Shown here piece after piece: positions 26,977 to 36,498 of a stretch of 60,158 nt of DNA. The stretch covers positions 1-60,158 of IMG/VR virus record IMGVR_UViG_3300032050_011077. One strand, given 5' to 3'. A program made the translations under genes and the position numbers. Source of the DNA: a virus. Each line of letters begins with the position of its first letter. Within the stretch, counting starts at the first letter, position 1. The notes below the pieces were generated by a model, which was given only the letters and a program-made list of their open reading frames with translations, was not told the DNA's origin and did no database searches.

Positions 26977-27377
26977 TGAATGGTGGTATCTCTGTTGATG
27001 ATAGAGGTTCGGTTAGATTTGTTAATGATTTCAATTTTGAAAATGTAAAGAGATTTTACCAAGTTGAGAATCATAGACAAGGATTTATAAGAGCGTGGCA
27101 TGGTCATAAAAAAGAAGGGAAATATGTTTATGTATCTAGTGGTACCGCACTTATTGGAATTGTTAATATGGAAACTGAAGAAATTACAAAATATATTTTA
27201 AGTGCAAGACAACCAAAAGTATTATTTATCCCACCGAATCATTATAATGGTTTTAAAAATTTGGAAGAAAATACTTCAGTTATTTTCTTTTCTACTACAT
27301 CATTAGAAGAAAGTTTAGGTGACGATATAAGATTACCACATGATAATTGGAATATATGGGAAGAAGATTTTAGATAA
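26958..27377 (+). CDS. RmlC/FdtA-like cupin sugar epimerase
   Basis: 139 residues. ISVDDRGSVRFVNDFNFENVKRFYQVEN and GFIRAWHGHKKEGKYVYVSSGTALIGIVN match the RmlC-like beta barrel, with the catalytic His in WHGH. KVLFIPPNHYNGFKNL matches the second barrel motif. RmlC enzymes epimerise C3 and C5 of 4-keto-6-deoxy sugars; FdtA-type relatives isomerise the keto group. It starts within the SDR gene and is followed by the RmlD-like gene, a sensible enzyme order. Confidence 0.85.
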   Translation: MDTKKLMNGGISVDDRGSVRFVNDFNFENVKRFYQVENHRQGFIRAWHGHKKEGKYVYVSSGTALIGIVNMETEEITKYILSARQPKVLFIPPNHYNGFKNLEENTSVIFFSTTSLEESLGDDIRLPHDNWNIWEEDFR

Positions 27378-27402
27378 AAAAAATAAAAAAAGTAAAAAAA
27401 TT

Positions 27403-28227
27403 ATGAAAATTTATATTTTAGGTTCAAAAGGTATGTTAGGTAAATATGTTTACACTTATTTATCTGAAAAATTTAATGTTAATGAAATTAACAGAGATGT
27501 TCTTGACGCATCTCAACAGACAGAAAAAACATTAGAAGAAATTTTAATCAATTGTGGAGTAAATCAGGGTGATGTTATTATAAATTGTATTGGTACAATT
27601 AAACCAAGAGTTGACCAATTAGGTGACTTAAACGCAATTTTAGTAAACTCAGTTTTTCCAAGATTATTAGCTAATGTTTGTGAGAAAAATGAATGGAATA
27701 TGATTCATCCAACAACTGATTGTGTCTTTTCAGGTAAAAAAGGTAGATATGATGAAAAAGATAAATATGATGTTGATGATGTATATGGTATGTCTAAAGC
27801 TATGGGAGAACCAAGTAATTGTACAATAATAAGAACTTCAATAATTGGTGAAGAAGTTAATCAACATAGGTCTTTAGTTGAATGGGTTAAAAGTCAAAAA
27901 AATAATACAGTTAATGGTTTTTTAAATCATTTTTGGAATGGTATTACTTGTTTAGAATGGGCTAAATTAGTGGAAAAAATTATTGATAACAAAGATTTTT
28001 GGAAAGGGATTAAACATTTTGTTTCACCAACTCAAGTTACAAAATACGATTTAGTAAAAATGATATCAAATTCATATGAATTAAATATTGGTATTAACGC
28101 CATGAATTCAGAATTAACTGTTGATAGAACTTTATCGACTATTTTTGATACAAAATATGATATACCTGAGTTGGAATTTCAAATAAATGAAATGCAATCA
28201 TTCTCAAAAAAGTTACACAAAAATTAA
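27403..28227 (+). CDS. RmlD-like 4-keto-sugar reductase (SDR)
   Basis: 274 residues from the ATG at 27403, where the Rossmann start KIYILGSKGMLGKYVYTYL begins; the upstream in-frame extension is Lys-rich and overlaps rmlC. INCIGTIKPRVDQL, MIHPTTDCVFSGKKGRYDEKD and DVYGMSKAMGE (Tyr-x3-Lys) match dTDP-4-dehydrorhamnose reductase relatives. NGFLNHFWNGITCLEWAK is the substrate loop usual in Bacteroidetes homologues. It should reduce the C4 keto group to finish a 6-deoxy sugar. With WecB and the cupin it also resembles the split parts of CapF/WbjC. Confidence 0.85.
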   Translation: MKIYILGSKGMLGKYVYTYLSEKFNVNEINRDVLDASQQTEKTLEEILINCGVNQGDVIINCIGTIKPRVDQLGDLNAILVNSVFPRLLANVCEKNEWNMIHPTTDCVFSGKKGRYDEKDKYDVDDVYGMSKAMGEPSNCTIIRTSIIGEEVNQHRSLVEWVKSQKNNTVNGFLNHFWNGITCLEWAKLVEKIIDNKDFWKGIKHFVSPTQVTKYDLVKMISNSYELNIGINAMNSELTVDRTLSTIFDTKYDIPELEFQINEMQSFSKKLHKN

Positions 28228-28230
28228 ATA

Positions 28231-28971
28231 ATGACAAGAAAAAAAACAATTAGCAAAGACAGTCAGTATATTCCTACTGAAGCTAAACCAAAAATGTCGA
28301 AAAAAGACCAAATTAGTGGGATGATTAAAAAGAGTAAAGATAAATTCTTAACTCAAAGTCAGAGAGAGTACTATGATAAATTGAAGAAAAATCAAATAAC
28401 AATTTGTTCAGGTCCGGCAGGTGTTGGTAAAAGTTTTATAGCAATGAAAGCAGCGGTTGATTTAATTGCCGACCATACGTCACCTTACGAAAAAATTATC
28501 ATTGTTAGACCAGCGGTTGAAGCTGAAGAAAAACTTGGTTCATTACCTGGTAATGTTGAAGAAAAATTAGACCCGTATATCTTCCCATCATATTATCTAT
28601 TAAATAAAATTATAGGTAAAGAGGCGAGAGAAAAATTAAAACAAATGGAAGTTATTGAGGTTTTCGCATTGGCATATATGAGAGGGATGAATATTGATAA
28701 TTCTATTTTAATATTTGAAGAAGCTCAAAATGCTACGCCAAAACAAATGAAGTTATTATTAACTCGTATTGGTACCGATAGCAAATTTTTTATATCAGGT
28801 GATTTAGAACAAACTGACAGATATAAAGATAAAAAACATTCAGGTTTATGGGATGCTATTGAGAAATTTAAAAACATTTCAGAGATTGGAGTTCATGAAT
28901 TTGGAGATGATGATGTTGTTAGAAATCCATTAATTACTGAAATATTAAAAAGGTATGAAGATAGGAATTGA
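28231..28971 (+). CDS. phoH: PhoH-like ATPase
   Basis: 246 residues. Walker A GPAGVGKS (61-68), IIIVRPAVEAEEKLGSLPG (the PhoH-specific RP..E.LG.LPG), Walker B SILIFEEAQNATPKQMKLLLTR and SGDLEQTD are all clear. PhoH proteins are RNA-linked ATPases or helicases, common in T4-like phages. Distinct from the sugar genes it follows by 3 nt. Overlaps the HAD gene by 17 bp. Family certain; role in infection unknown. Confidence 0.95.
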   Translation: MTRKKTISKDSQYIPTEAKPKMSKKDQISGMIKKSKDKFLTQSQREYYDKLKKNQITICSGPAGVGKSFIAMKAAVDLIADHTSPYEKIIIVRPAVEAEEKLGSLPGNVEEKLDPYIFPSYYLLNKIIGKEAREKLKQMEVIEVFALAYMRGMNIDNSILIFEEAQNATPKQMKLLLTRIGTDSKFFISGDLEQTDRYKDKKHSGLWDAIEKFKNISEIGVHEFGDDDVVRNPLITEILKRYEDRN

Positions 28972-29581
28972 TATTAACGGAGTTTTAAGGGATACTATTG
29001 GTAAGTTTAAAACAACCTATAATAAATTTCTAATTGAAAAAAGTGACGGGTTTGAGGAAGATGAGGTGTCGTTTAACTATGAGATAATTGAACCAATTGA
29101 TAGTTTAGATTTATCCAAACATTTTTTATTTCCTTCAAAAGAAGAAATGTTTTCATTCATGTTTGAAGAATGTCCTATGGAAATATTTGGTCATTCACCA
29201 TCAAGTGAAATGACAACATTTGTGGATTTCAACGACATATATGTTAAACACAGAGATAATATTCAGTTCACTATTATATCAGATGAAATTTCAAAATCAA
29301 AACCCGCAACTTTATTTTTTTTATCAAAATTTGGTTGTTTGGTTGAAAGAATTATTTTCTATAATGAAGTAACAAAAAAAGAAGTTTTAAATGAATTTGA
29401 TTTAATAGTTACTTCTAACCCTGAAATTATTATTAATTACAATAATAAAGTTGTTAAATATAAAACACTTTATAATGAAAAAATAAACTCGTCTAAAACT
29501 ATTGAAAAGTTAAAGGAATTAGACGAAATAATCTCAAATATTACAGATGTTAAAAATACTAGGGGAACATTACTATATTGA
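28955..29581 (+). CDS. HAD-like phosphatase/nucleotidase with altered active site
   Basis: 208 residues. It begins KIGIDINGVLRDT, the HAD motif I with the second Asp replaced by Asn (DxN rather than DxD). FTIISDEISKSK holds the Ser of motif II and a Lys for motif III. FDLIVTSNPEII is where the motif IV acids would be but shows only weak match. The second Asp is the general acid, so catalysis by the usual route may be impaired. Could be a 5'-nucleotidase relative (NT5C type). Overlaps phoH by 17 bp and the next ORF by 35 bp. Confidence 0.7.
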   Translation: MKIGIDINGVLRDTIGKFKTTYNKFLIEKSDGFEEDEVSFNYEIIEPIDSLDLSKHFLFPSKEEMFSFMFEECPMEIFGHSPSSEMTTFVDFNDIYVKHRDNIQFTIISDEISKSKPATLFFLSKFGCLVERIIFYNEVTKKEVLNEFDLIVTSNPEIIINYNNKVVKYKTLYNEKINSSKTIEKLKELDEIISNITDVKNTRGTLLY

Positions 29582-29810
29582 TTTGGAGTCTGCTCAATCA
29601 ATTATTAATATAGACACACCAAACTCATCAGGTTCAACTGAACAACAGATAGGTGTGGTTCAATACGAAATAATTAAAATGATGCTAGAGGTAGTCTTGA
29701 GTGAAACTGAAGAAGTTGATGAAACTTTAGGAGATAAAGCATCAGCATCAATACCATTTAAATTGGCATTTAACACTTTATTAAATAATAAAATAATTCA
29801 AAAATACTAA
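29547..29810 (+). CDS. Small hypothetical protein
   Basis: 87 residues, acidic, mostly helical (IIKMMLEVVLSETEEVDETLG, AFNTLLNNKIIQKY). No motif recognised. It overlaps the end of the HAD gene by 35 bp and precedes the next glycosyltransferase by 3 nt, so the reading frame is plausible only because of this tight packing. Confidence 0.5.
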   Translation: MLKILGEHYYIDLESAQSIINIDTPNSSGSTEQQIGVVQYEIIKMMLEVVLSETEEVDETLGDKASASIPFKLAFNTLLNNKIIQKY

Positions 29811-29813
29811 AAC

Positions 29814-30872
29814 ATGGAAGAAACAATTAAAAAAATTGAAGATTCAATTAAAAATTTGAGTGAAAAAAAATCAAGAATTTATTTTTTCGCTCAAGATACT
29901 TTAGGGAACGCTAAAGCGTCAATCAAATACATTTATGATATGGCATTAACACTTAAAAATGCCGGTTATAATGTCATTATTTTACATGAAAAACCTAATT
30001 ATTTTGGAGTACAAAGTTGGTTAGGAAATAAATATGATTCTATTCCCCACCAATCAGTAGAAGGACAAAATTTACAAATAGCGCCTGAAGATTTTATGAT
30101 TATTCCTGAAATTTTTGGTTACGTTATGAGTCAATTAACAAACTTACCTTGTACTAAAATCGTATTGTCACAGTCTTATGACTATATATTTGAAACTCTT
30201 CAACCAGGACAAACTTGGCAACAATTTAACTTTACAAAGTGTATCACAACTTCAGAAGAGCAAAAAAATTATGTTTCAAAATTAATGAGAATGAGTGCTG
30301 TTGACGTTATTGAACCAGTAATCGATGAGAATTTTGTTGTTTCTGAAAAACCTGTTAAACCAATTATTTCGGTTGTGTTTAGAGAACAAAGAGATTCAAT
30401 TAATTTTATCAAGTCGTTCTATCAAAAGTATCCACAATTTAGATGGATTACTTTCCGTGATTTAAGAGGTTTATCTCAAGAAGAATTTGCAAGTTCATTA
30501 AGAGAATCTATGTTGTCAGTATGGAACGATAGAATTAGTTCTTTTGGTACCTTCCCATTAGAATCTATGAAGAGTGGTGTAGCAGTTATGGGTGTAGTTC
30601 CAAAACTAATTCCAAGTTGGTTAAGCGAAGAAAACGGAATTTGGATACAAGATGAAATAAAACTTGTAGACTATGTTGCAGATTTTGTTCAAAATTGGTT
30701 AGAAGATAATGTTTCTGAAAATCTTTACAAGAATGGTATTGAAACTTCGGAAAAATATAGTGATGTAGAAAAATTTGAAAAGACAATTTTATCAACGTTT
30801 GAAGGTTATCTTCAAGTTATAAAAGAAAATTTTGAAACTGAATTAAATAAACTACAATTAATTGAAAATTAA
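29814..30872 (+). CDS. GT-B glycosyltransferase-like protein
   Basis: 352 residues. SRIYFFAQDTLGNAKASIKYIYDMALTLKNAGYNVIILHE is an N-terminal GT-B Rossmann half. ISVVFREQRD, then WNDRISSFGTFPLESMKSGVAVMGVVPKLIPSW, is the donor half, with FGTFPLE-x-M in the position of the GT4 E-x7-E. It is typical of large-phage glycosyltransferases that lie next to virion genes. Acceptor unknown; transfer onto phage DNA, virion protein or lipid cannot be told apart. Confidence 0.75.
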   Translation: MEETIKKIEDSIKNLSEKKSRIYFFAQDTLGNAKASIKYIYDMALTLKNAGYNVIILHEKPNYFGVQSWLGNKYDSIPHQSVEGQNLQIAPEDFMIIPEIFGYVMSQLTNLPCTKIVLSQSYDYIFETLQPGQTWQQFNFTKCITTSEEQKNYVSKLMRMSAVDVIEPVIDENFVVSEKPVKPIISVVFREQRDSINFIKSFYQKYPQFRWITFRDLRGLSQEEFASSLRESMLSVWNDRISSFGTFPLESMKSGVAVMGVVPKLIPSWLSEENGIWIQDEIKLVDYVADFVQNWLEDNVSENLYKNGIETSEKYSDVEKFEKTILSTFEGYLQVIKENFETELNKLQLIEN

Positions 30873-30876
30873 TATT

Positions 30877-31683
30877 ATGGAAAATATTTTAGATTTAAGT
30901 GTTATATTACCTATTAAAAGTATGGTAATGAGAGATTTTGAGGATTTCTTTAAAAAATCAATTGAGTCTGTACAATCTCAAGAGTTCTTACCAAAAAACT
31001 TAATTATAGTTCATGGTAAAGATAAAAATTTATCGGATTATTTGAAAAAATATGATTTTCAAAATCTTAAAGTAACAACTTTTGAATTTGATGGAGAACC
31101 AAATTTTTCAAATCAGGTTAATTTTGGAATTACAAAAGCTGAAACTAAATGGGTTAGTATTCTAGAAGTTGACGATGAATACTCAAAAATTTGGTTTAAA
31201 AATGTAAAAAAATATTTAGATTCATATTCTGATGTTGACGCATTTTTACCTATCGTAGTTGAGGTAGATAATAAATTAACCTTCCAAGGATTTACAAACG
31301 AAGCTACATTTGCGGCTAATTTCTCACAAGAAATGGGATATCTAACAAATGAAACTTTATTACAATATCAAAATTTTCAAACATCAGGAATGGTATTCAA
31401 AAAATCTCTAATTGAAGATTTTGGTGGATTTAAACCAAGCATTAAATTAACATTTGTTTATGAATTGTTACTTCGTTTAACGTACAATTCGGCTAAAATT
31501 ATGACTATTCCTAAAATTGGTTACAAACACACTAATTTAAGAGAAGGTTCTATTTTTTGGGAATACAAAAATGGTGAAACCAAACTTGAAGAAAATGAGG
31601 TTAAGTTTTGGGTATCTTCAGCTAAAAAAGAATATTTTTTTAGTGAAGACAGAAACATAAAATTTGTTCCTGAAAATGCTTAA
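30877..31683 (+). CDS. GT-A glycosyltransferase, family 2-like
   Basis: 268 residues from the ATG at 30877 (a TTG 15 nt upstream lies inside the previous gene). LSVILPIKSMVMRDFEDFFKKSIESVQSQ has the GT2 start, VNFGITKAETKWVSILEVDDEYS the metal site (EVDDE), and FKKSLIEDFGGF the acceptor region. The late sigma gene's ATG overlaps its TAA. Last glycosyltransferase of the operon. Confidence 0.82.
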   Translation: MENILDLSVILPIKSMVMRDFEDFFKKSIESVQSQEFLPKNLIIVHGKDKNLSDYLKKYDFQNLKVTTFEFDGEPNFSNQVNFGITKAETKWVSILEVDDEYSKIWFKNVKKYLDSYSDVDAFLPIVVEVDNKLTFQGFTNEATFAANFSQEMGYLTNETLLQYQNFQTSGMVFKKSLIEDFGGFKPSIKLTFVYELLLRLTYNSAKIMTIPKIGYKHTNLREGSIFWEYKNGETKLEENEVKFWVSSAKKEYFFSEDRNIKFVPENA

Positions 31684-32420
31684 TGATATTAAGCGCCAGC
31701 TCAATAGAAATTGCCGTTAAGACGAAAAAAAAATCTAGCGGTGAAAATTACTTTGACATAAGAGAAGAGAATGCGGTCAGAATGTTTCTGACTGCTTCTA
31801 CTTTTGAAGAAAAAAATAAGATTTATAATGAATATTTAAGACATCCTTTAGATAAAATGATTTCTTCAATTATTCGTAGATATAAATTATACAGAAAAGA
31901 TATGGATTTTATTGAAATTCATACTGATACACATTCATTTTTGATGACAAAAATTGACAAATTTAGTCCATCAAAAGAAAAGAAAGCTTATTCATATTTT
32001 GGAACTATTTGCAAGAATTATCTTATGGGTCAAATATTAAAAGACCAAAAAGAACAAAATAGAAAAATTTCCTATGAAGATATATCAGGTGATTTAGAAA
32101 ATTCTCCTGAAATGGTTTATTACTTAGATGTTGAACCATCTGAAGAAGTTAATTTAATACCAATATTAATTGATTATATTAAAGAAACTATTGAAATTGA
32201 TGATTTAAACGAAAGTGAAATAAAATTAGGTATTTCATTAGTTGAGATTATGGAAAATTATGAGACAATTTTTCCAGCAACTGATAACAATAAATTTAAT
32301 AAAAATATTATTTTATTATCGCTCAGAGAGATGACAAATATGTCAACAAAAGAAATAAGAGCGTCAATGAAAAAGTTCAAAAAAATATATACTGCTCTAC
32401 TCCAAGTTAATCCTGAATAA
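31683..32420 (+). CDS. 55: Late sigma factor, T4 gp55-like
   Basis: 245 residues. Residues about 45-120 follow sigma region 2: LRHPLDKMISSIIRRYKLYRKD, then HSFLMTKIDKFSPSKEKKAYSYFGTICKNYLMGQ, the 'KF.P....AYSYF..I..N' region that binds the -10 box and core polymerase. The rest is helical and ends in an HTH-like stretch (LSLREMTNMSTKEIRASMKKFKKI). T4 gp55 (185 residues) recognises TATAAATA with no -35. The neighbouring late genes carry TATTTAT-type boxes, so this is the likely factor. Start overlaps the previous stop (TAATG). Confidence 0.8.
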   Translation: MILSASSIEIAVKTKKKSSGENYFDIREENAVRMFLTASTFEEKNKIYNEYLRHPLDKMISSIIRRYKLYRKDMDFIEIHTDTHSFLMTKIDKFSPSKEKKAYSYFGTICKNYLMGQILKDQKEQNRKISYEDISGDLENSPEMVYYLDVEPSEEVNLIPILIDYIKETIEIDDLNESEIKLGISLVEIMENYETIFPATDNNKFNKNIILLSLREMTNMSTKEIRASMKKFKKIYTALLQVNPE

Positions 32421-32436
32421 AAAATGTCATAAAAAA

Positions 32437-32444
32437 TATTTATA
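32437..32444 (+). promoter_or_regulatory. Late-type motif TATTTATA, start of the virion gene block
   Basis: TATTTATA is 3 nt before the ATG at 32448, directly after the sigma gene. Spacing almost equals that at 662. Confidence 0.5.
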
Positions 32445-32447
32445 AGT

Positions 32448-32810
32448 ATGACAAAACCAAAAAAGAAACAAATAAATTTTACACAGGACTCAATTTTAGC
32501 TCTGATGCAGGAAATTTATAATGAGTTAGTTGAACAACGCTCCACCGCAATTAGAATTCAAAATAAAATGATTTCTATGATGAAAGAGCCTGAAGACATG
32601 ACTGTTATAGGCCCGGTTATTGAAAAACAACAAAAAATCATAAATGATTGTGTTGAGAAAAAACTTACGTTATCTAAGTTACAATCAGGTATATGGGAAA
32701 AAAGAAGTAATTCCGAAGAAACTTTTGATATTTCATCTATGGATGATGATATTCTACAGGGTCTAATTTCAAAGGATATAAATTCAGATATTGAAAAATT
32801 TAATCTGTAA
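32448..32810 (+). CDS. Helical hypothetical protein, late
   Basis: 120 residues, mostly helical with heptad-like spacing (LALMQEIYNELVEQRSTAIRIQNKMISMMKE), suggesting a coiled coil. No family recognised. Its stop overlaps the next start by one base (TAATGG), so it is translationally coupled to the 640-residue gene. A chaperone or tail-assembly partner role is possible. Confidence 0.55.
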   Translation: MTKPKKKQINFTQDSILALMQEIYNELVEQRSTAIRIQNKMISMMKEPEDMTVIGPVIEKQQKIINDCVEKKLTLSKLQSGIWEKRSNSEETFDISSMDDDILQGLISKDINSDIEKFNL

Positions 32811-34732
32811 TGGCAGAGGATATCAGACAAGGTTTTAAAGAAAGTAAAGCAAGGGCTAAAGCCGTCAAAACTTTTACGCAAGTACAAAAGGATTATGAAG
32901 GGTTTATACAGAACAATACTGATAGATTACAAAAAAAAGCGGAAAACATTCAAATAAATTTAGATTCCGCAACAATTTCAAGAAAAATTAAAGAAAAAAC
33001 AAGTAATTCGTTTGAAGAATTAATTGATTTAATTGGTCAAACAAATACTAACCCAAATAATGATTTTTTTATTAATATTTTAAAAAATCAATTACAGAAT
33101 TTACCAACTTTAATTGAAGGTATTATCGAAGAGTGTGTTTTTAGCTCATTGAATTGTTCTAATGAACAAACTTATTTAACAAATCAAGAACTATATATTC
33201 AAGTAAGTGAAATTGATTTATTTAATCAACTTAAATTAAGTCCTGATAGTTCCATTGGTGCTTCAATATATGAAAAAATACCGTATGACCCATTAGCATC
33301 AAGAAGAAGTACTAACAGGTTTTTATACGAATTAATTCAAACACCATCAGTTCCGCAAGTTTACTACGGTTCATCAGGTCAAGAATTATTTAAAATTTCT
33401 TTTGAAACTTTTAACGGAGTTACTCAGGGGAATTATTTTAAAGTAGTTTTATACCAAAGAATAAATGCTCCAAATAGAGTAACAGATTTTATTATTGATT
33501 ATTATAAAACTCTAAAAATGTTAGATTTTAATAATGCGATAAATAAAATAGTTGATTTAATTTTAAACATAACAAAATTTAATTCAAATACCGGACCTTC
33601 AAAATATAATGATTGGTTAAAATTCACTAGAATACTTGAAAGAATTTTAGGAATGTGTTTTGATTCTAACCAAGAGATTGATGTTGGGGGTATTGCAAAA
33701 TATCCTGAATATGATGATGTTACTGACACATTTTTTGAATTTACACCAAATGAAATTTCTCAAATTGAGAACGAAATTTCTATCATAAGACAGGGTTATG
33801 TTGAATTTATTGATTGTAATAATGTTCAATTACCAATTAGTGATGTTGATTATGTTTTTGACACTATAAGTGAAGTCAATGAAGATGGAAGTAATATTAA
33901 TACAATATTTCAAGATATCTATTTTAATTTATCTAATGATGATAGATGGCAATTACAAGGTATTTCTCTTGATTACGCTTGGAATCAAGGAATAATTAAA
34001 AACTTTGTTAAAGGTGCAATGATGTCAATTTTATCACCAAAAGTCCTATTACCTTTTGTGGTTATGTCTAAAGCACTTTCAACCACTGTTTCCAATTTAG
34101 ATGAAAACATTGTAAACGATTTAGAAGCAAGTTCACCAGGAATGATGCAGTTTGCAAAATTGAACAGAAAAATGATAATCTGTGCTACCTCAAAAATAGG
34201 TGCGTTATTTATTGAAGCATTATATGAACAATTCAAACAGGATATTCTTAAATTAGTTAAATCAATATTAAGAGATTTGATTGTGACTAAAACAAAAATG
34301 CAAAAAAATGCAATTCAATCAATTTTAGATAATACAGAGGCAATTATTAGAGGAGTAGTTAGTTTAGTTAATGACTATCGAAGTTGTAAATCACTACTTA
34401 ATGCAATTTTTAATCTATTAAAATTAACTCCAATACCTAGAAAATATATTTTACCAACACCATTTTTATATTTAACTGAATATCTATCTGGAGTTTTACC
34501 TCAAAAAGAAGTTGTTGAATACATTTTACAAATGCAACAACTTGGGATACCAACAGGCCCGGGTATTAATGGTGAGCCTGACTTAGGAACCCTTGAGAAA
34601 ATTGCGGTCTTTACAGCATCTTTTAATGAAAGGACTAAAAATGGTAAAATTGAAGGTGTTATAGTTACTGAAACAATTTCACCTACAGGTCAACCAACAG
34701 GAAATGTAAGAGTAACAGGAAAATATTTTTAA
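32810..34732 (+). CDS. Large virion-type structural protein, function unknown
   Basis: 640 residues, mostly helical, with an Ile/Asn/Asp-rich composition. The middle has FKISFETFNGVTQGNYFKVVLYQRI; the C-terminal third has long hydrophobic helices (KFVKGAMMSILSPKVLLPFVVMSKAL, FIEALYEQFKQDILKLVKSIL) that may contact membrane or core. It ends with a beta tail (GVIVTETISPTGQPTGNVRVTGKYF). No known baseplate motif is clear. The late motif upstream and its neighbours favour a tail or baseplate component. Confidence 0.6.
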   Translation: MAEDIRQGFKESKARAKAVKTFTQVQKDYEGFIQNNTDRLQKKAENIQINLDSATISRKIKEKTSNSFEELIDLIGQTNTNPNNDFFINILKNQLQNLPTLIEGIIEECVFSSLNCSNEQTYLTNQELYIQVSEIDLFNQLKLSPDSSIGASIYEKIPYDPLASRRSTNRFLYELIQTPSVPQVYYGSSGQELFKISFETFNGVTQGNYFKVVLYQRINAPNRVTDFIIDYYKTLKMLDFNNAINKIVDLILNITKFNSNTGPSKYNDWLKFTRILERILGMCFDSNQEIDVGGIAKYPEYDDVTDTFFEFTPNEISQIENEISIIRQGYVEFIDCNNVQLPISDVDYVFDTISEVNEDGSNINTIFQDIYFNLSNDDRWQLQGISLDYAWNQGIIKNFVKGAMMSILSPKVLLPFVVMSKALSTTVSNLDENIVNDLEASSPGMMQFAKLNRKMIICATSKIGALFIEALYEQFKQDILKLVKSILRDLIVTKTKMQKNAIQSILDNTEAIIRGVVSLVNDYRSCKSLLNAIFNLLKLTPIPRKYILPTPFLYLTEYLSGVLPQKEVVEYILQMQQLGIPTGPGINGEPDLGTLEKIAVFTASFNERTKNGKIEGVIVTETISPTGQPTGNVRVTGKYF

Positions 34733-34733
34733 T

Positions 34734-34928
34734 ATGTCAGAAAAAATAAAAGAAATATTAGTTGAATATAAAACTAAATCAAACAAAGATTTGGTATTAG
34801 CAATGGATTTTTTATCAAAAGAATTTGATAATACCAAACATTTAGTTATTGAATTAACAAAAAAAATTGATAAAATAGAATCAACATATAACAAAATTTT
34901 AAAAGAATATGAGTCAAGGAAGGGATGA
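34734..34928 (+). CDS. Small coiled-coil protein
   Basis: 64 residues with one long helix rich in Lys and Glu (LVIELTKKIDKIESTYNKILKEYES). It overlaps the start of the next gene by 20 bp and begins 2 nt after the previous stop. Function unknown; it may be a partner of the adjacent large structural protein. Confidence 0.55.
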   Translation: MSEKIKEILVEYKTKSNKDLVLAMDFLSKEFDNTKHLVIELTKKIDKIESTYNKILKEYESRKG

Positions 34929-36498
34929 CCAACAAAAACATAGGATATTATTTGGAGGTACTGTTACCCATAATGAAGACAAATATTCATTAGAACGTAT
35001 TAGAGTTAAACCTGATTTTGAAATTTACCAACAAGTAATTGATTCACTTAAAGATATTACAAAAAATGGTAAATCAGTTTTAAATGCTCAAGGTAATGAT
35101 ATTTTAGAAGAATTTTTTTACGAAGATGTCGACCCTTTTGTTTATATTCCTTTAATTCCTGTTCAATTAAATATTGTTCCTGAAAATAATGATTATGTTC
35201 ATTTAATTTATTATAATTGGTCTGAAAATACAGGAAGAAAAAATCAATTTTATATTAAAGGCCCGATATCATCAGCAATGTCTGTTGCTCGTGAAAATTC
35301 AAACCAAACAAAAAGTATTATGGCGGCAGGGCCTAATGTTAAACCAGGTTTACCATTAAAAAATTCAAATGGATACTTTTTTGAAAACACTAAAGGGGTA
35401 TTTGCTGAACCAAAAGATTATGGAATTTATTCTAAAGGAAGGTCTGATATTATTTTAAAAGATAATGAAGTTTTATTAAGGTCAAAAAAAACACCAATAT
35501 TAAAAACAAATGAATACCCTGTAACGAATCCTAAAAGGTCTTTTTTACAATTATCTAATTTTGATTCTAAAACAACCAAAGGGACACAAAAAACAATTAC
35601 TCAAAATTCAACAGTATCTGAACAAATTGTTAAACTTGTTGAGTATGAAATTTATTATGGATTGGATACTGAAGGCCCATTTTCAGGTAACATTAACATA
35701 TATAATTTACCCGGAAAGTCCCCAAATACTTTAACAGATAGATTTACACAACAAACAGTTATTGACGATGTTACATATACGTATTTTTCACATTCTTTTA
35801 ATAACATTGATACTCTACAAGAAGTATCTGATATAATTAATAAAGTGATATCAGGATTAAATGACGGACTAATTAATATTGATTACTTAACGCCAAGAGA
35901 AACTGTAAATGTTACAGATGTTAGATTTCCATTTTTCTTTAGACCATCATTATCTTTACAAAAAAAATCACTAATTGGTAGTGACCTCGAAAAGAAAAAT
36001 ACAAATACTTTAATTTCATTAATAGCATTTCCGAAATCACAGAAATTAACAAACCCTGGTTCAGGATTAATTTCAAGTAAAAATAAATACGGATTAAAAA
36101 AGGTTTCAAAGAAAGTAAAATACACTCCTAATGTAAGTCAAAACGGTGATTTTGGTTACGCAGTAATGGGGTCTGAAAAAATATTTTTAATATCTAACAA
36201 TTCAAATATTCCAGGATTAGAAAAAATCCAATTAAAAAATTCAGATGTTTATGGTATTAATGAACCTACTTTATCAGGAAATTATTATAATTCAACAAAC
36301 TCTATGGTTAGAGGAGAATCGTTAAAAGATTTATTGGCATTAATTGTGAGATTTTTATTAAATCATCAACACCTATATCATAGAGAAACTCCATTTGAAT
36401 TAACAAGGGAAACTTCTCCAATATCTAAGACAAAATTAACATCTGAATGGAAATTATTCGATACTAAAGTATTAAATCAAAATATTCGTATAAATTGA
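34909..36498 (+). CDS. Baseplate/tail-type structural protein (tentative)
   Basis: 529 residues, beta-rich. GIYSKGRSDIILKDNEVLLRSKK resembles the OB-fold or lysozyme-hub part of baseplate proteins such as gp5-type spikes, but there is no lysozyme motif. DYVHLIYYNWSENTGRKNQFYIKGPISS is a beta segment seen in hub-like proteins. A disordered linker follows (SKTTKGTQKTITQNST). The C-terminal HQHLYHRET region has clustered His that could bind metal. Start at 34909 is 20 bp inside the previous gene. Confidence 0.5.
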   Translation: MSQGRDDQQKHRILFGGTVTHNEDKYSLERIRVKPDFEIYQQVIDSLKDITKNGKSVLNAQGNDILEEFFYEDVDPFVYIPLIPVQLNIVPENNDYVHLIYYNWSENTGRKNQFYIKGPISSAMSVARENSNQTKSIMAAGPNVKPGLPLKNSNGYFFENTKGVFAEPKDYGIYSKGRSDIILKDNEVLLRSKKTPILKTNEYPVTNPKRSFLQLSNFDSKTTKGTQKTITQNSTVSEQIVKLVEYEIYYGLDTEGPFSGNINIYNLPGKSPNTLTDRFTQQTVIDDVTYTYFSHSFNNIDTLQEVSDIINKVISGLNDGLINIDYLTPRETVNVTDVRFPFFFRPSLSLQKKSLIGSDLEKKNTNTLISLIAFPKSQKLTNPGSGLISSKNKYGLKKVSKKVKYTPNVSQNGDFGYAVMGSEKIFLISNNSNIPGLEKIQLKNSDVYGINEPTLSGNYYNSTNSMVRGESLKDLLALIVRFLLNHQHLYHRETPFELTRETSPISKTKLTSEWKLFDTKVLNQNIRIN

